This document shows, piece after piece, positions 29,260 through 42,250 of a stretch of DNA of 64,000 nt. Source of the stretch: Pteria penguin (lineage: Eukaryota > Mollusca > Bivalvia > Pterioida > Pteriidae); contig CM068581.1 of assembly GCA_035048485.1 (NCBI GenBank), positions 5,484,430 to 5,548,429 on the forward strand, given 5' to 3'. The translations under genes and the position numbers were made by a program. Every line of letters begins with the position of its first letter. The first letter of the stretch is position 1. The notes beneath the pieces were generated by a model, which was given only the letters and a program-made list of their open reading frames with translations, did not search any database and was not told the DNA's origin.

Positions 29260-30160
29260 TTGTGTATTAGAATTAATTTTTAATTTGTGAGACTTTTTTT
29301 AAATGCTGCACCATTGGGCAACTTGAAGTTTGGTGCTTGTTTTGTTTAACATGATACATCTTATTGGAAAACCAAAGACTGAATATGTAAATGCAGTTGA
29401 TAGACTATAGATGACATCAGTATTGTTCTTGAATTAAATCTCATTTGAGACACAGATGTCATGATATGGATGTTTTGTAGTTTGGCATGTAATTCACTGA
29501 CCTTGCACCAATTTCTTGATACCTCCTTAGCATTCCTTGTGAATGCTTTTGTCTAGTCTTGTTTGTTGACGATGCATTATAAACAGGTCAGTATAGCCAG
29601 GTTCTAATTGGTGCTACATTTTCATTCATAAATCCTGTGTATATTGGCTTGGCAAAATTTTGTTCCATATACTGTTAAAATTGCGACATATTTGTACAAT
29701 ACGATGTTATAAGGATATGTTTTAATCAAAATAAATCATAAAAGAGTGCAGTGACATTTGACCTGTGAATGTGGCTTATTGACTGAGAGAATGTTCTTGT
29801 TTTTTTCTACTATGTGTCATTATTAGTTATCAGTTTTGCAATTTATTAACTATTATTAATTTGTTACTATTGTAAGTTAGTAAATATGTTGCTTGGCAAT
29901 GTTATAACTAACTTTTTTATTAATTAAAACTCAATACACCATCTTAAAGCTCGAGTTTACTTACTTGTGAATCTGACTTTTATTTCCATGTGAAGAAGCT
30001 ATCGGACAAGATTAGATGGAAAATAGCATTTTTTTTGTGTTGCCTTTGAAGTAGAGAAACATTCAAGAATCTGTATGTCTGTCTGGTAGTAGCCACACTA
30101 CAGTAGGTGGCACTCTAGTGTGGCATTTTGATGCAAAAGTTTTCTTTTCAACTTTAATCA
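29260..30160. other. Intergenic, no feature seen
   Basis: AT-rich sequence between the SINE and the 34-bp satellite; many stops in all frames and no recognisable repeat. Confidence 0.5.
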
Positions 30161-30164
30161 TCTT

Positions 30165-33100
30165 ATCTTTTCATGTGATGGACATGTTATGGTCACGTTA
30201 AAGTTCATGTGATGGACATGTTATGGTCACGTTAAAGTTCATGTGATGGACATGTTATGGTTACGCTAAAGTTCATGTGATGGACATGTTATGGTTAAGC
30301 TAAAGTTCATGTAATGGACATGTTATGGTCACGTTAAAGTTCATGTGATGGACATGTTATGGTCAAGTTAAAGTTCATGTGATGGACATGTTATGGTTAC
30401 GCTGAAGTCCATGTGATGGACATGTTTTGGTTACGCTAAAGTTCATGTGATGGACATGTTATGGTCACGTTAAAGTTCATGTGATGGACATGTTATGGTC
30501 ACGTTAAAGTTCATGTGATGGACATGTTATGGTTAAGCTGAAGTTCATGTGATGGACATGTTATGGTCACGTTAAAGTTCATGTGATGGACATGTTATGG
30601 TTACGCTAAAGTTCATGTGATGGACATGTTATGGTTAAGCTAAAGTTCATGTGATGGACATGTTATGGTCACGTTAAAGTTCATGTGATGGACATGTTAT
30701 GGTCAAGTAAAAGTTCATGTGATGGACATGTTATGGTTATGCTGAAGTCCATGTGATGGACATGTTTTGGTTACGCTATAGTTCATGTGATGGACATGTT
30801 ATGGTCACGTTAAAGTTCATGTGATGGACATGTTATGGTCACGTTAAAGTTCATGTGATGGACATGTTATGGTCAAGCTGAAGTTCATGTGATGGACATG
30901 TTATAGTCGCGTTAAAGTTCATGTGATGGACATGTTATGGTTACGCTAAAGTTCATGTGATGGACATGTTATGGTTAAGCTAAAGTTCATGTGATGGACA
31001 TGTTATGGTCACGTTAAAGTTCATGTGATGGACATGTTATGGTCAAGTTAAAGTTCATGTGATGGACATGTTATGGTTACGCTGAAGTCCATGTGATGGA
31101 CATGTTTTGGTTACGCTAAAGTTCATGTGATGGACATGTTATGGTCACGTTAAAGTTCATGAGATGGACATGTTATGGTCACGTTAAAGTTCATGTGATG
31201 GACATGTTATGGTTAAGCTGAAGTTCATGTGAAGGACATGTTATGGTTACGCTAAGGTTTATGTGATGGACATGTTATGGTTATGCTAAAGTTTATGTGA
31301 TGGACATGTTATGGTTACACTAAAGTTCATGTGATGGACATGTTATGGTTACATTAAAGTTTGTGATGGACATGTTTTGGTTACGCTAAAGTTTGTGATG
31401 GACATGTTTTGGTTACGCTAAAGTTCATGTGATGGACATGTTATGGTTACGCTAAAGTTCATGTGATGGAAAAGTTATGGTTACGCTAAAGTTCATGTGA
31501 TGGACATGTTATGGTTACGCTAAAGTTCATGTTATGGACATGTTATGGTTAAGCTAAAGTTCATGTGATGGACATGTTATGGTTAAGCTAAAGTTCATGT
31601 GATGGACATGTTATGGTCACGCTAAAGTTCGTGTGAAGGACATGTTATGGTTACGCTAAAGTTCATGTGAAGGACGTTATGGTTACGCTAAAGTTCATTT
31701 GATGGACAAGTTATGGTCACGCTAAAGTTCATGTGATTGACATGTCATGGTCACGTTAAAGTTCATGTTATGGACATGTCATGGTCACGTTAAAGTTCAT
31801 GTGATGGACATGTTATGGTTACGCTAAAGTTCATGTGATGGACATGTTATGATTATGCTAAAGTTCATGAGATGGACATGTTATGGTTACGCTAAAGTTC
31901 ATGTGATGGACATGTCATGGTTATGCTAAAGTTCATGTGATGGACATGTTATGGTTATGCTGAAGTCCATGTGATGGACATGTTTTGGTTACGCTATAGT
32001 TCATGTGATGGACATGTTATGGTCACGTTAAAGTTCATGTGATGGACATGTTATGGTCACGTTAAAGTTCATGTGATGGACATGTTATGGTCAAGCTGAA
32101 GTTCATGTGATGGACATGTTATAGTCGCGTTAAAGTTCATGTGATGGACATGTTATGGTTACGCTAAAGTTCATGTGATGGACATGTTATGGTTAAGCTA
32201 AAGTTCATGTGATGGACATGTTATGGTCACGTTAAAGTTCATGTGATGGACATGTTATGGTCAAGTTAAAGTTCATGTGATGGACATGTTATGGTTACGC
32301 TGAAGTCCATGTGATGGACATGTTTTGGTTACGCTAAAGTTCATGTGATGGACATGTTATGGTCACGTTAAAGTTCATGAGATGGACATGTTATGGTCAC
32401 GTTAAAGTTCATGTGATGGACATGTTATGGTTAAGCTGAAGTTCATGTGAAGGACATGTTATGGTTACGCTAAGGTTTATGTGATGGACATGTTATGGTT
32501 ATGCTAAAGTTTATGTGATGGACATGTTATGGTTACACTAAAGTTCATGTGATGGACATGTTATGGTTACATTAAAGTTTGTGATGGACATGTTTTGGTT
32601 ACGCTAAAGTTTGTGATGGACATGTTTTGGTTACGCTAAAGTTCATGTGATGGACATGTTATGGTTACGCTAAAGTTCATGTGATGGAAAAGTTATGGTT
32701 ACGCTAAAGTTCATGTGATGGACATGTTATGGTTACGCTAAAGTTCATGTTATGGACATGTTATGGTTAAGCTAAAGTTCATGTGATGGACATGTTATGG
32801 TTAAGCTAAAGTTCATGTGATGGACATGTTATGGTCACGCTAAAGTTCGTGTGAAGGACATGTTATGGTTACGCTAAAGTTCATGTGAAGGACGTTATGG
32901 TTACGCTAAAGTTCATTTGATGGACAAGTTATGGTCACGCTAAAGTTCATGTGATGGACATGTCATGGTCACGTTAAAGTTCATGTGATGGACATGTCAT
33001 GGTCACGTTAAAGTTCATGTGATGGACATGTTATGGTTACGCTAAAGTTCATGTGATGGACATGTTATGATTATGCTAAAGTTCATGAGATGGACATGTT

Positions 33101-34470
33101 ATGGTTACGCTAAAGTTCATGTGATGGACATGTCATGGTTATGCTAAAGTTCATGTGATGGACATGTTATGGTTACGCTAAAGTTCATGTGATGGACATG
33201 TTATGGTTACGCTAAAGTTCATGTAATGGACATGTTATGGTTACATTAAAGTTTGTGATGGACATGTTTTGGTTACGCTAAAGTTTGTGATGGACATGTT
33301 TTGGTTACGCTAAAGTGCATGTGATGGACATGTTATGGTTACGCTAAAGTTCATGTGATGGACATGTTATGGTTACGCTAAAGTTCATGTGATGGACATG
33401 TTATGGTTAAGCTAAAGTTCATGTGATGGACATGTTATGGTTAAGCTAAAGTTCATGTGATGGACATGTTATGGTCACGCTAAAGTTCGTGTGAAGGACA
33501 TGTTATGGTTACGCTAAGTTCATGTGAAGGACGTTATGGTTACGCTAAAGTTCATGTGATGGACAAGTTATGGTCACGCTAAAGTTCATGTGATGGACAT
33601 GTCATGGTCACGTTAAAGTTCATGTGATGGACATGTTATGGTTACGCTAAAGTTCATGTGAAGGACATGTTATGATTATGCTAAAGTTCATGTGATGGAC
33701 ATGTTATGATTATGCTAAAGTTCATGAGATGGACATGTTATGGTTACGCTAAAGTTCATGTGATGGACATGTTATGGTTATGCTAAAGTTCATGTGATGG
33801 ACATGTTATGGTTACGCTAAAGTTCATGTGATGGACATGTTATGGTTACGCTAAAGTTCATGTAATGGACATGTTATGGTTACACTAAAGTCCATGTGAT
33901 GGAATGTTATGGTTACAGTAAAGTTCATGTGATGGACATGTTTTGGTTACGCTAAAGTTTAATGTGATGGACATGTCAAGGTTATGCTAAAGTTTAATGT
34001 CATGGACATGTCGTGGTTATGCTAAAGTTCATGTGATGGACATGTTATGGTTACACTAAAATCCATGTGATGGACATGTTATGGTTACAGTAAAGTTCAT
34101 GTGATGGACATGTTTTGGTTACGCTAAAGTTTAATGTGATGGACATGTCATGATTATGCTAAAGTTTAATGTGATGGACATGTCATGGTTATGCTAAAGT
34201 TCATGTGATGGACATGTTATGGTACGCTTAAGTCCATGTGATGGACATGTTATGGTTATGCTAAAGTCCACGTGATGGACATGTTATGGTTACGCTAAAG
34301 ATCATGTGATGGACATGTTATGGTAATGCTAAAGTTTATGTGATGGACATGTTATGGTTACGCTAAAGTTCATGTGATGGACATGTCATGCTTACACTAA
34401 AGTTCATGTGATGGACATGTTATGGTTACGCTAAAGTTCATGTGATGGACATGTTATGATAATGCCAAAG
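30165..34470. repeat. Satellite array, 34-bp units, about 125 copies, with higher-order structure
   Basis: The unit is AAAGTTCATGTGATGGACAT followed by GTTATGGTTACGCT. Variants at the end (GGTCACGTT, GGTTAAGCT, GGTCAAGTT, GGTTATGCT) form recognisable strings. A block from about 30741 is repeated from about 31959: two rare markers, TTATGCTGAAGTCC and TTATAGTCGCG, both recur with an offset of exactly 1218 bases. A further partial copy of the GTTTGTGATGGACATGTTTT marker appears near 33250. There are no unique spacers between units, so this is not a CRISPR array. Confidence 0.95.
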
Positions 34471-34479
34471 TTCGATTGA

Positions 34480-36035
34480 GGTTAAAGATTAAACCGAGTA
34501 TAAAATTGGAGAAAAACACGGATTTTATTCAAAACAGTTCAGCACTTTCACAGTTGGATTATGATCAAGCTAACTTTTCATTGAACTTCATTGAACATCC
34601 ATAAAGTGCATGCAAGATACAAATTTTGCTCACATCCGGATTTAATAAGATACAAACAAAAATGCTGAGTTAGCAACTCTACTTTCACTTTCAGAATTGC
34701 CACGTATGATCAAAGTCACTTTTAGACAGCTTGCTTGCACTAGATAGATACATGTACTCAATGAACACCATTTCATTACGTTTTTATAAGAATAAGTCAT
34801 TTTAGAAGCAGCTTTAATTTTTTGCCGTTTTCCGGAAATTTTAGTTTTGCATGGATAAACAGAACATTTGCAATGGCAAGGGGATTCACGAAATCGGGAC
34901 GAACATTTGCTATATAACATCATATAGTTCTTTGCAAAAATATGTCATTACAGGATTGCAAAATTGTGGTTAGCATAAGCTAAAGGTTTCTTTAGGTGAA
35001 TATTCATGACAAAGGCCCTCTACATACAGAAGTGTTGAGTGATTCTATAGACAGATGGTTGAAGAGGCTTGTAAAGGTCAAACTCCAAAAATAAAATAAA
35101 CTTTAGAAGTGAGCATCATCGTATAAGTTCAGGTGTTTAGTCCAGAAAGGCAAAGGTAAATGAAAGCATTAAAAATTTCAACACCAAATAATTTGCCGTA
35201 TTTCATTATGCTGAAATTGACTTACTCACAAAATTCCCTTCCTAGGAACTACAATACAGAAAAGCTATTTTTCACCTTTTTCTGACAACAAAAAGATTTA
35301 TAGTTTATGAAACAACCATCCAGCATGTATATACTTCTGCACTAGTGTCAATGGTAGTGCATGTATTTCAGATTATTCTCTAATATGATACTGCACTGCT
35401 GTATTTTCTGAAAATCGGTAACCTGATCCCATGACAATATATTAGTATGATTGAAAACAGAAATACCCAGTCTTGAAATGATTTTGTTTATTAAGGCCAA
35501 ACCATACAAACTATTTTTATTTTCTTGATTGTCAACAAGCATGCACTCAACCAAAATGCTATTCTTGCATAACTTGCATACATATTTTTGCACTCAAAAC
35601 TACATTTTCAATCACGTTATCTCCCATTCTCTTACAGTATTACAGAAGTTACAAACAGCATTCCCTTTACTGTTAATACACAAATTATGTAAAAATAAAT
35701 GAAGATACAGTAATTTCAGGTTACATCACTATTTTTACACATTTTGTTTAGGTAGATAGAGTTGGCGTAGCTCGCACAGTAACATATTCATGATCTTAAT
35801 GTAACACCAATTGTTATTAATAAAGATGACACTGGTGCTGGAATTTATGACAATCTAAATCTTTAAAATTTCATTATCAAAATGAAAGTGCCCGTAACTA
35901 AACAAAGGAATTCATATATAAATATAATTTTGTGAAAGCAATTTACTGGGTACTGGGTAAGCCTGCTTTAAGCAATTGTTTTTGTACAGTATAGTCCAAA
36001 TGGTTTTACCACACAGAATTAAGGAAGTGTGAAAA
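34480..36035. other. Intergenic, no supported gene
   Basis: Several minus-strand frames of 80-93 codons occur (34642-34923, 35348-35593), but none shows a recognisable domain, conserved neighbour or splice support. The region could contain distal 3' UTR of the glycosyltransferase gene or simply be intergenic. Confidence 0.4.
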
Positions 36036-36039
36036 ATCA

Positions 36040-37375
36040 CTAAAGTAAAGACAGATTGTACAACTAAACACTGAAGTACAGACAGACTGTACTACTAATC
36101 ACTGAAGTACAGACAGAATGTACTACTAATCATTGAAGTACAGATAGACTGTATAACTAATCATTGAAGTACAGACAGACTGTACAACTAATCACTGAAG
36201 TAAAGACAGACTGTACTACTAATCACTGAAGAACAGACAGACTGTACTACTAATCACTGAAGTAAAGACAGACTGTACAACTCATCACTGAAGTAAAGAC
36301 AGACTGTACAACTAATCAATGAAGAACAGACAGACTGTACAACTAAACACTGAAGTACAGACAGAATGTACTACTAATCACTGAAGTACAGACAGACTGT
36401 ACAACTAATCATTGAAGTAATGACAGACTGTACAACTAATCACTGACATACAGACAGACTGTACAACTGATCACTGAAGTAAAGACAAACTATACAACTG
36501 ATCACTGAAGTATAGACACTGTACAACTAATCACTGACATACAGACAGACTATAAAACTGATCACTGCAGAACAGACAGACTATACAATTGATCACTGAA
36601 GTACAGACAGACTATACAACTAATCACTGAAGTACAGACAGACTATACCACTGATCAATGAAGTACAGACAGAATGTACAACTAATCATTGAAGTGCAGA
36701 CAGACTATACAACTAATTACTGAGGAACAGACAGACTGTAAAACTAATCACTGAAGAACAGACAGAGTGTACAACTAATCACTGAAGTACAGACAGACTG
36801 TACAACTAATCATTGAAGTGCAGACACACTATACAACTAATCACTGAAGAACAGACAGACTGTACTACTAATCGTTGAAGTGCAGACACACTATACAACT
36901 AATCACTGAAGAACAGACAGACTGTACTACAAATAATTGAAGTACAGACAGACTATACAATTAATCACTTAAGTACAGACAGACTATACAACTAATCACT
37001 TAAGTACAGACAGACTATACAACTAATCACTTAAGTACAGACAGACTGTACTACTAATCATTGAAGTGCAGACACACTATACAACTAATCACTGAAGAAC
37101 AGACAGACTGTAAAACTAATCACTGAAGAACAGACAGACTGTACTACAAATAATTGAAGTACAGACAGACTATACAACTAATCACTTAAGTACAGACAGA
37201 CTATACAACTAATCACTGTTATACAGACAGACTATACAACTAATAATTGAAGTACAGACAGACTATACAACTAATCACATAAGTACAGACAGACTATACA
37301 ACTAATCACTGAAGTACAGACAGACTATACAACTAATCACTGAAGTACAGACAGAATGTACAACGGATTATATAA
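36040..37375. repeat. Tandem array, 31-bp units, about 43 copies
   Basis: The unit is ACTGAAGTACAGACAGACTG followed by TACAACTAATC. Landmarks repeat at 31 bases (GAAG at 36073 and 36104). Sub-variants are GAAGAACAGACAG and ACTATACAACTAATC. As 31 is not a multiple of three, no long frames stay open. Confidence 0.93.
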
Positions 37376-37379
37376 GTGC

Positions 37380-38477
37380 TTACTTTGGACATTGAAATAT
37401 GCTGAACAATATACTAACACTGAAATATAGCTTTGGAATACAAGTTTTCAGTACACAAATCATATATCAATTCAATAAATACTGACAACTTGAGCAGATT
37501 TGTACCAATGTTAGAAACAAAGGAAATTAAAGCCTATCAGATACCTGATAATTAAGTATACATAATTAAATCTGACACTTTAAGAGAGCAAAGGATAAAA
37601 GAATAATGCCAGATCACCATAATATTTAAGTTATCTCCGCAACAGCATTTATAGCAAACAAAGTATAATTCATAAGTTGGGCGATCAAAATCATGTTAGT
37701 GTAAAATTAATGGTATTTTTAGTTTTCAGTTGACCTAAGAGTAGAGATAGCATTTTCCTGAAACTCTGTGGGAAATTTCATGATATACATTACTGAATGA
37801 ATTATATTCTGGTTACAGTTCGCTAAAATCTTTTCAGAAGCAGCTATAAAGACATCAATAACTAGAATATTCACAAAGTACTTGAAATGTCTATTCATAG
37901 ACACCAGAAAAACAATGATAGTGTTCAATTTAATTCAGCTTTTTTTAAAATTTAATTAGCGTTTTCTTCACTACATTTATATGCAGCTGATGCCAAATCA
38001 AAGGGAAAAAAATGTTTCAGAATATTATACCTTTTGATATTATTAACAAGAACTTTAAAATTCTTGCAGAACTTTTCTTTTGATTTTCATAAACTGACAT
38101 ACCATTTGTAAGATAATAATTATCAGTTACAAGAGTATGGATGGGGAGAAAAAAAAAGACATTTTCTGATTTGATATTCATTACAATGTATTTAAAATGT
38201 CCTCTCATTTTCTTCTTCTTCTTCTTTTTCTATCTCGAAGTTTCCTCCTAAATTGAGCTTAATGTTTTATGATACATCTTAGTTTATACTTTATAAATAA
38301 ATTATACTCTATAAATAAATTAAAGTTTAATATTTTCACCATCCACATCTTCACATCTTTGAAATAAGTAAGTATCCTAAAAATGGAAAAAAAAAAATCT
38401 ACAATTATTCAGTGTATCACATGAATCCCATAGGAAATGTCTGATGCATGTTTACCGGTACATAATGACAAGTGATG
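37380..38477. other. Flank of glycosyltransferase gene, probable 3' UTR
   Basis: AT-rich sequence directly downstream of the minus-strand glycosyltransferase stop. No minus-strand AATAAA was identified close to the stop codon, so the end of the transcript is not placed. No other coding segment is supported. Confidence 0.45.
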
Positions 38478-39518
38478 TCAAACAAATATTTTAGCATGTG
38501 GAACTAGTTTACGTATATGTATTGGTCCCTTCAAAGAAAGTCGTATATCAATGTATGTATGTTCCCAATGGTGATCTGAGTAGGAAAATGGTAAAGGCTT
38601 CCTTTTCATCTTTCTCACTTTCAGTGACTTGCAAGCTTTCTTCTGAAGTGCGGTCAATTTTTTGAATTTTCTACACTGAGTATTAAACCAAAAGTATTTA
38701 GCTGGGTCGACTGTGGGAAAAAAATATTCTGAGGGTGCTAAGTAAGTTCCATTAATATGTTCAGCAGAAAGTTGGTATTGTTTCTCATAATCTTTAAAGT
38801 TCAGAGTGACGAAATGTGGCCCTGTGCTGTCCATTACACTCCACATACCTCGGTATCGTTCTAAATTATCCATCAGAAGTTTCATAAATGGATGTTTTGC
38901 TCTTGAAGCCATTAGAGCATTAATTACCAAGTGTTCAACTCCTGAATCCAAAATAGGATGTTCATAAGGCTCTTGCCCTAGAAAGCAAGCATATTTTTTG
39001 CAGAAAGGATCAAGAGGTCTCAGGCTTTCCATGTCCATATCAGCATATACTCCACCAAATTCATACAATACAATATACCTTAATGAATCTGCTCTGCGAA
39101 TACCCTCAGAATAATTATCATAGATGGGCAACAAATTTGGATGTCTTTGTTTGATCAGTTCTCTTGCACTCTCATCTGTCCACAAGTAGTATGTCCAATC
39201 AGGATGGTTGTCAACCCAAGATCGAACCCACTTGGAAAATTTACTTGGAACATTTTCATCTTTCCACGTTTGATGAATAATTTTTGGAATTCTATCAGGT
39301 CCACTATGTGGTAAATCTTCTGCTTTACTTATTCCTAGGGGAACAAAATCATTTTCTATTGGTATATATAAATTATAAAAATCTCCGTATTCCTTCAACT
39401 GCTCAAATTTGATAATCACATGTAAAAGACATAAGAAGAAGAATCCCAGAAGAAATGTTCTCAGAGTATCTGAACGACATAAAGGTACAAGAAACTTCCT
39501 CAGTCTTAAGCATCTCAT
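38478..39518 (-). CDS. GT32 family glycosyltransferase, type II membrane protein, complete coding exon
   Basis: The frame encodes 346 residues. Start: the ATG at 39518 is preceded by a good acceptor (TTTATGTTTTCAG, ending at 39528), so an upstream exon is probably non-coding. A short basic cytoplasmic tail is followed by one membrane anchor at about 21-38 (TFLLGFFFLCLLHVIIKF), then a lumenal catalytic domain. Family motifs are IPKIIHQTWK (77-86), RRADSLRYIVLYEFGGVY and the metal/nucleotide-sugar binding ADMDM (Asp160, Asp162). Proteins with this Gly_transf_sug (DXD) domain include yeast OCH1 and inositol-phosphoceramide mannosyltransferases and animal A4GALT/A4GNT. The donor, probably a UDP- or GDP-sugar used in the Golgi, and the acceptor cannot be told from sequence. 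No stop or frameshift breaks it. Confidence 0.92.
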   Translation of the reverse strand: MRCLRLRKFLVPLCRSDTLRTFLLGFFFLCLLHVIIKFEQLKEYGDFYNLYIPIENDFVPLGISKAEDLPHSGPDRIPKIIHQTWKDENVPSKFSKWVRSWVDNHPDWTYYLWTDESARELIKQRHPNLLPIYDNYSEGIRRADSLRYIVLYEFGGVYADMDMESLRPLDPFCKKYACFLGQEPYEHPILDSGVEHLVINALMASRAKHPFMKLLMDNLERYRGMWSVMDSTGPHFVTLNFKDYEKQYQLSAEHINGTYLAPSEYFFPTVDPAKYFWFNTQCRKFKKLTALQKKACKSLKVRKMKRKPLPFSYSDHHWEHTYIDIRLSLKGPIHIRKLVPHAKIFV

Positions 39519-39695
39519 CTTCTTTGTCTGAAAACATAAAACAGCACAAAAAATCAGAATGTTAAATTTCAGGATACAAAGCATATCAAAAACCACATAT
39601 AAATCTCTTCAAGATAATGACTGATATTATGACAGCATTTATCTCAATTTTTGTTATACTGGCAAATTTTTCATGTTGTGTTCTATAATTTTAAA

Positions 39696-42250
39696 CAAGA
39701 GGCCCAAGTGGGCCTATATCGCTCACCTGAGTACCTATATTATCAGTCATGCATGAAGGAAGAATTCATTTATTTTTGCATTAATGTGACTAAGTCAACA
39801 CAGATGTTGAAAATATGTCAAATTTTATTTCAGGCTAGAATAAAAAACAACACTTTTTTGCACATCCATTCAGGTGATTTTGATATTAAGCATTTCCTTT
39901 GTCTCTGCAAGATGTCATTCAGGGCAACAAGTTAGTCATTTTCTTTAGGTGGGGCCTTTTGTTGACTGATTTCAAGTCTGGGTCATGAACAACAATTGTT
40001 TCAAATATTGTCCAGATCTAACTTAAAATTGCCTAATTTCATATGTTGAGCGTTGAGAAACATCTAAAAACTTATTTAGATGTGTAAAGAAATGAAAAAA
40101 AAATTTTGACCACAGCTGGATTTGAACCGCTACTCTCCATATTTCAATTACCAAGTGGTATATGTACTATTGTGAGAACTGCTTTTTAGACATGGTGGCA
40201 TTATCTGTTAACCAATTTGGATGAAATTTACCAAATTGATAGAGGACTTTTAGTACTTCATGTATTCCATGTTTCATTAAAATCTTTCATGTGGTATAAC
40301 AGCAGAAGTGAAAAATGTGATTGAATTGTTCCTATACACCCTCATTTGGAAGTCTTAAAAAATTCATAGAAAATCCAAAAATTGAGATATTGACAAAATT
40401 CTTTCAAAGTAACAATCCTTACCATAATTATGATCACAATAGTCCATAAGAAATCATCATTATCAATTAACTAGGAAATATGACACTTTTTTCTGCATTG
40501 AATCACCAAGTCCAAAGAAATGTGGAAAAAAATTCTAAAATTTGATTTTGGAAGGGAACCAAAATGACAATACATCTTCACTCATCCCTCTAGATCATTT
40601 CTATGCATTCTGTTTGTCTCTGTATACAGCCCGTATGAAAAAGAATATTGTTAAACGAGGGAACTCTTTTGTGACCTACTCTTGACTATGGTGGCGCCAC
40701 CTGTAAAGAGGTCTGGACGAAAACAACAGAATTTGAAGAGGATCATATGTGACTTATTTCTACCAAGATTTATTAAAATCCTTCAAACAGTTTTGTAGAA
40801 AAAGTTGAAAATGTGAAAAATGGCCAACCCCCCCCCCCCCCCCCCTTTTTTTTTTTGGAAGTCTTAAACGTAAAATTCCTAATTTCATATGTTGAGTGTT
40901 GAGAAACATCTAAAAACTTATTTAGATGTGTAAAAAAAAAAAAAAAAATTTTTGACCACAGCTGGATTTGAACCGCTACTCTCCATATTTCAATTACCAA
41001 GTGGTATATGTACCATTGTGAGACCTACTTTTAGACATGGTGGCATTATCTGTTAACCAATTTGGATGATCCGCACAAAAAACAAAACCTTTGAAAAGGA
41101 CTATGAGTACTTGCATCCTACCCAGTTTTATCACAATCCTTCAAGTTGTTCTGTAGATCAAGTTGAAGATATGAAAAATTGTCCCCCCCCCCCTTTTCTT
41201 GGAAGTCTTAAAAAATTCATAAAAAATTCAAAAATCGAGATATTGAAAAAATTCCTTCACACCAGCATTCCTTACCATAGAAATGATTAAATGAAACCAA
41301 ATGAATGCATCAATGTTTACTAAAAGAAAATAATAACTCTTTAATGCATTAAAATAACAAAGTCCAAAATAAAAATGAAAAAACGTCAAAAATTTGATTT
41401 CGGAATGGAACCAAATATATCAACACTTCTTCCCATATGCCTCTATCTCATTCCTATGCAGTCGGTTTGTCGCTGTATGCATCCGATCTGAATAAGAAGT
41501 TTGTCAAAGGAGGGTACCCTCTGTGACCTACTTTTGTCTGTGGTGGTGCCACCTGTTCATGGATCCTGACAAAGATGACCACATTTGTCAGGGACCTTGA
41601 GTATTTGATGCATGCCAAGTTTCATTGAATTCCAGCAAGTGGTTCCGAAGAAAAAGTTCAAACTGTGAAATGTTTACACCAATTATCCCACCCCCCCTTT
41701 TTCTTGAAAGTCTTAAAAAATTCATAAAAAATCCAAAACATAAAATATTGAAAAATTTTCTTCGCAGTAGTATTTCTTACCATCAAAATGATCAAATTAA
41801 ACCAAATTAATGCATCAATGTTTACTAAAAGAAAAAAATACCTCTTTTCTGCATTAAAATTACCAAGTACAAAAAAACGTCAAAAAAACGTCAAAAATTT
41901 GATTTCGGAATGGAACCAAAAATAACAACACTTCTTCACACATCCCTCTAGATCATTCCTATGCATTTGGTTTGTCTCTGTATGCCCCCGGTCTGAAGAA
42001 GAAGTTTGTCAAAGGAGGGTACCCTCTTTGACCTACTTTTGCCTGTGGTGGCGCCACCTGTTGATGAATCTGGACGAAAAACAACAACACTTGTAGGGGA
42101 CCATGAGTACTACATGCTTATCAAGTTTCATCAAATTCTGTTCAGTGGTTCTGGAGAAGAAGTCGAAAATGTGAAAAGTTAACGACGGACGGACGACGGA
42201 CGGTGATTGATCACAATAGCTCACTTGAGCCTTTGGCTCAGGTGAGCTAA
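39696..42250. mobile_element. Long dispersed repeat (CAAGAG...GGTGAGCTAA), full copy, 2555 bp
   Basis: It begins CAAGAGGCCCAAGTGGGCCT and contains GCTCACCTGAG; it ends with an AGCTCACTTGAGCC-TTT-GGCTCAGGTGAGCT hairpin plus AA. The 5' CTCACCTGAG is complementary to the 3' CTCAGGTGAG, so the ends are inverted. Inside are three related modules with AGTCTTAAAAAATTCATA and CATCCCTCTAGATCATT lines, and C-runs near 40828, 41183 and 41690. A frame near its 5' end (39651-39935) is shared with the second copy but shows no domain. A hairpin followed by CTAA resembles a Helitron 3' end, but the expected 5' TC is not obvious, so classification stays open. Confidence 0.85.

Noticed and set aside
30165..34470. 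CRISPR-like array of short direct repeats
   Set aside because: Units are contiguous with no unique spacers, and the setting is eukaryotic; it is a satellite.
39651..39935. 94-codon plus-strand frame, repeated at 43859-44086
   Set aside because: It is shared only because both lie in copies of the same repeat; no domain is visible and the start differs between copies.
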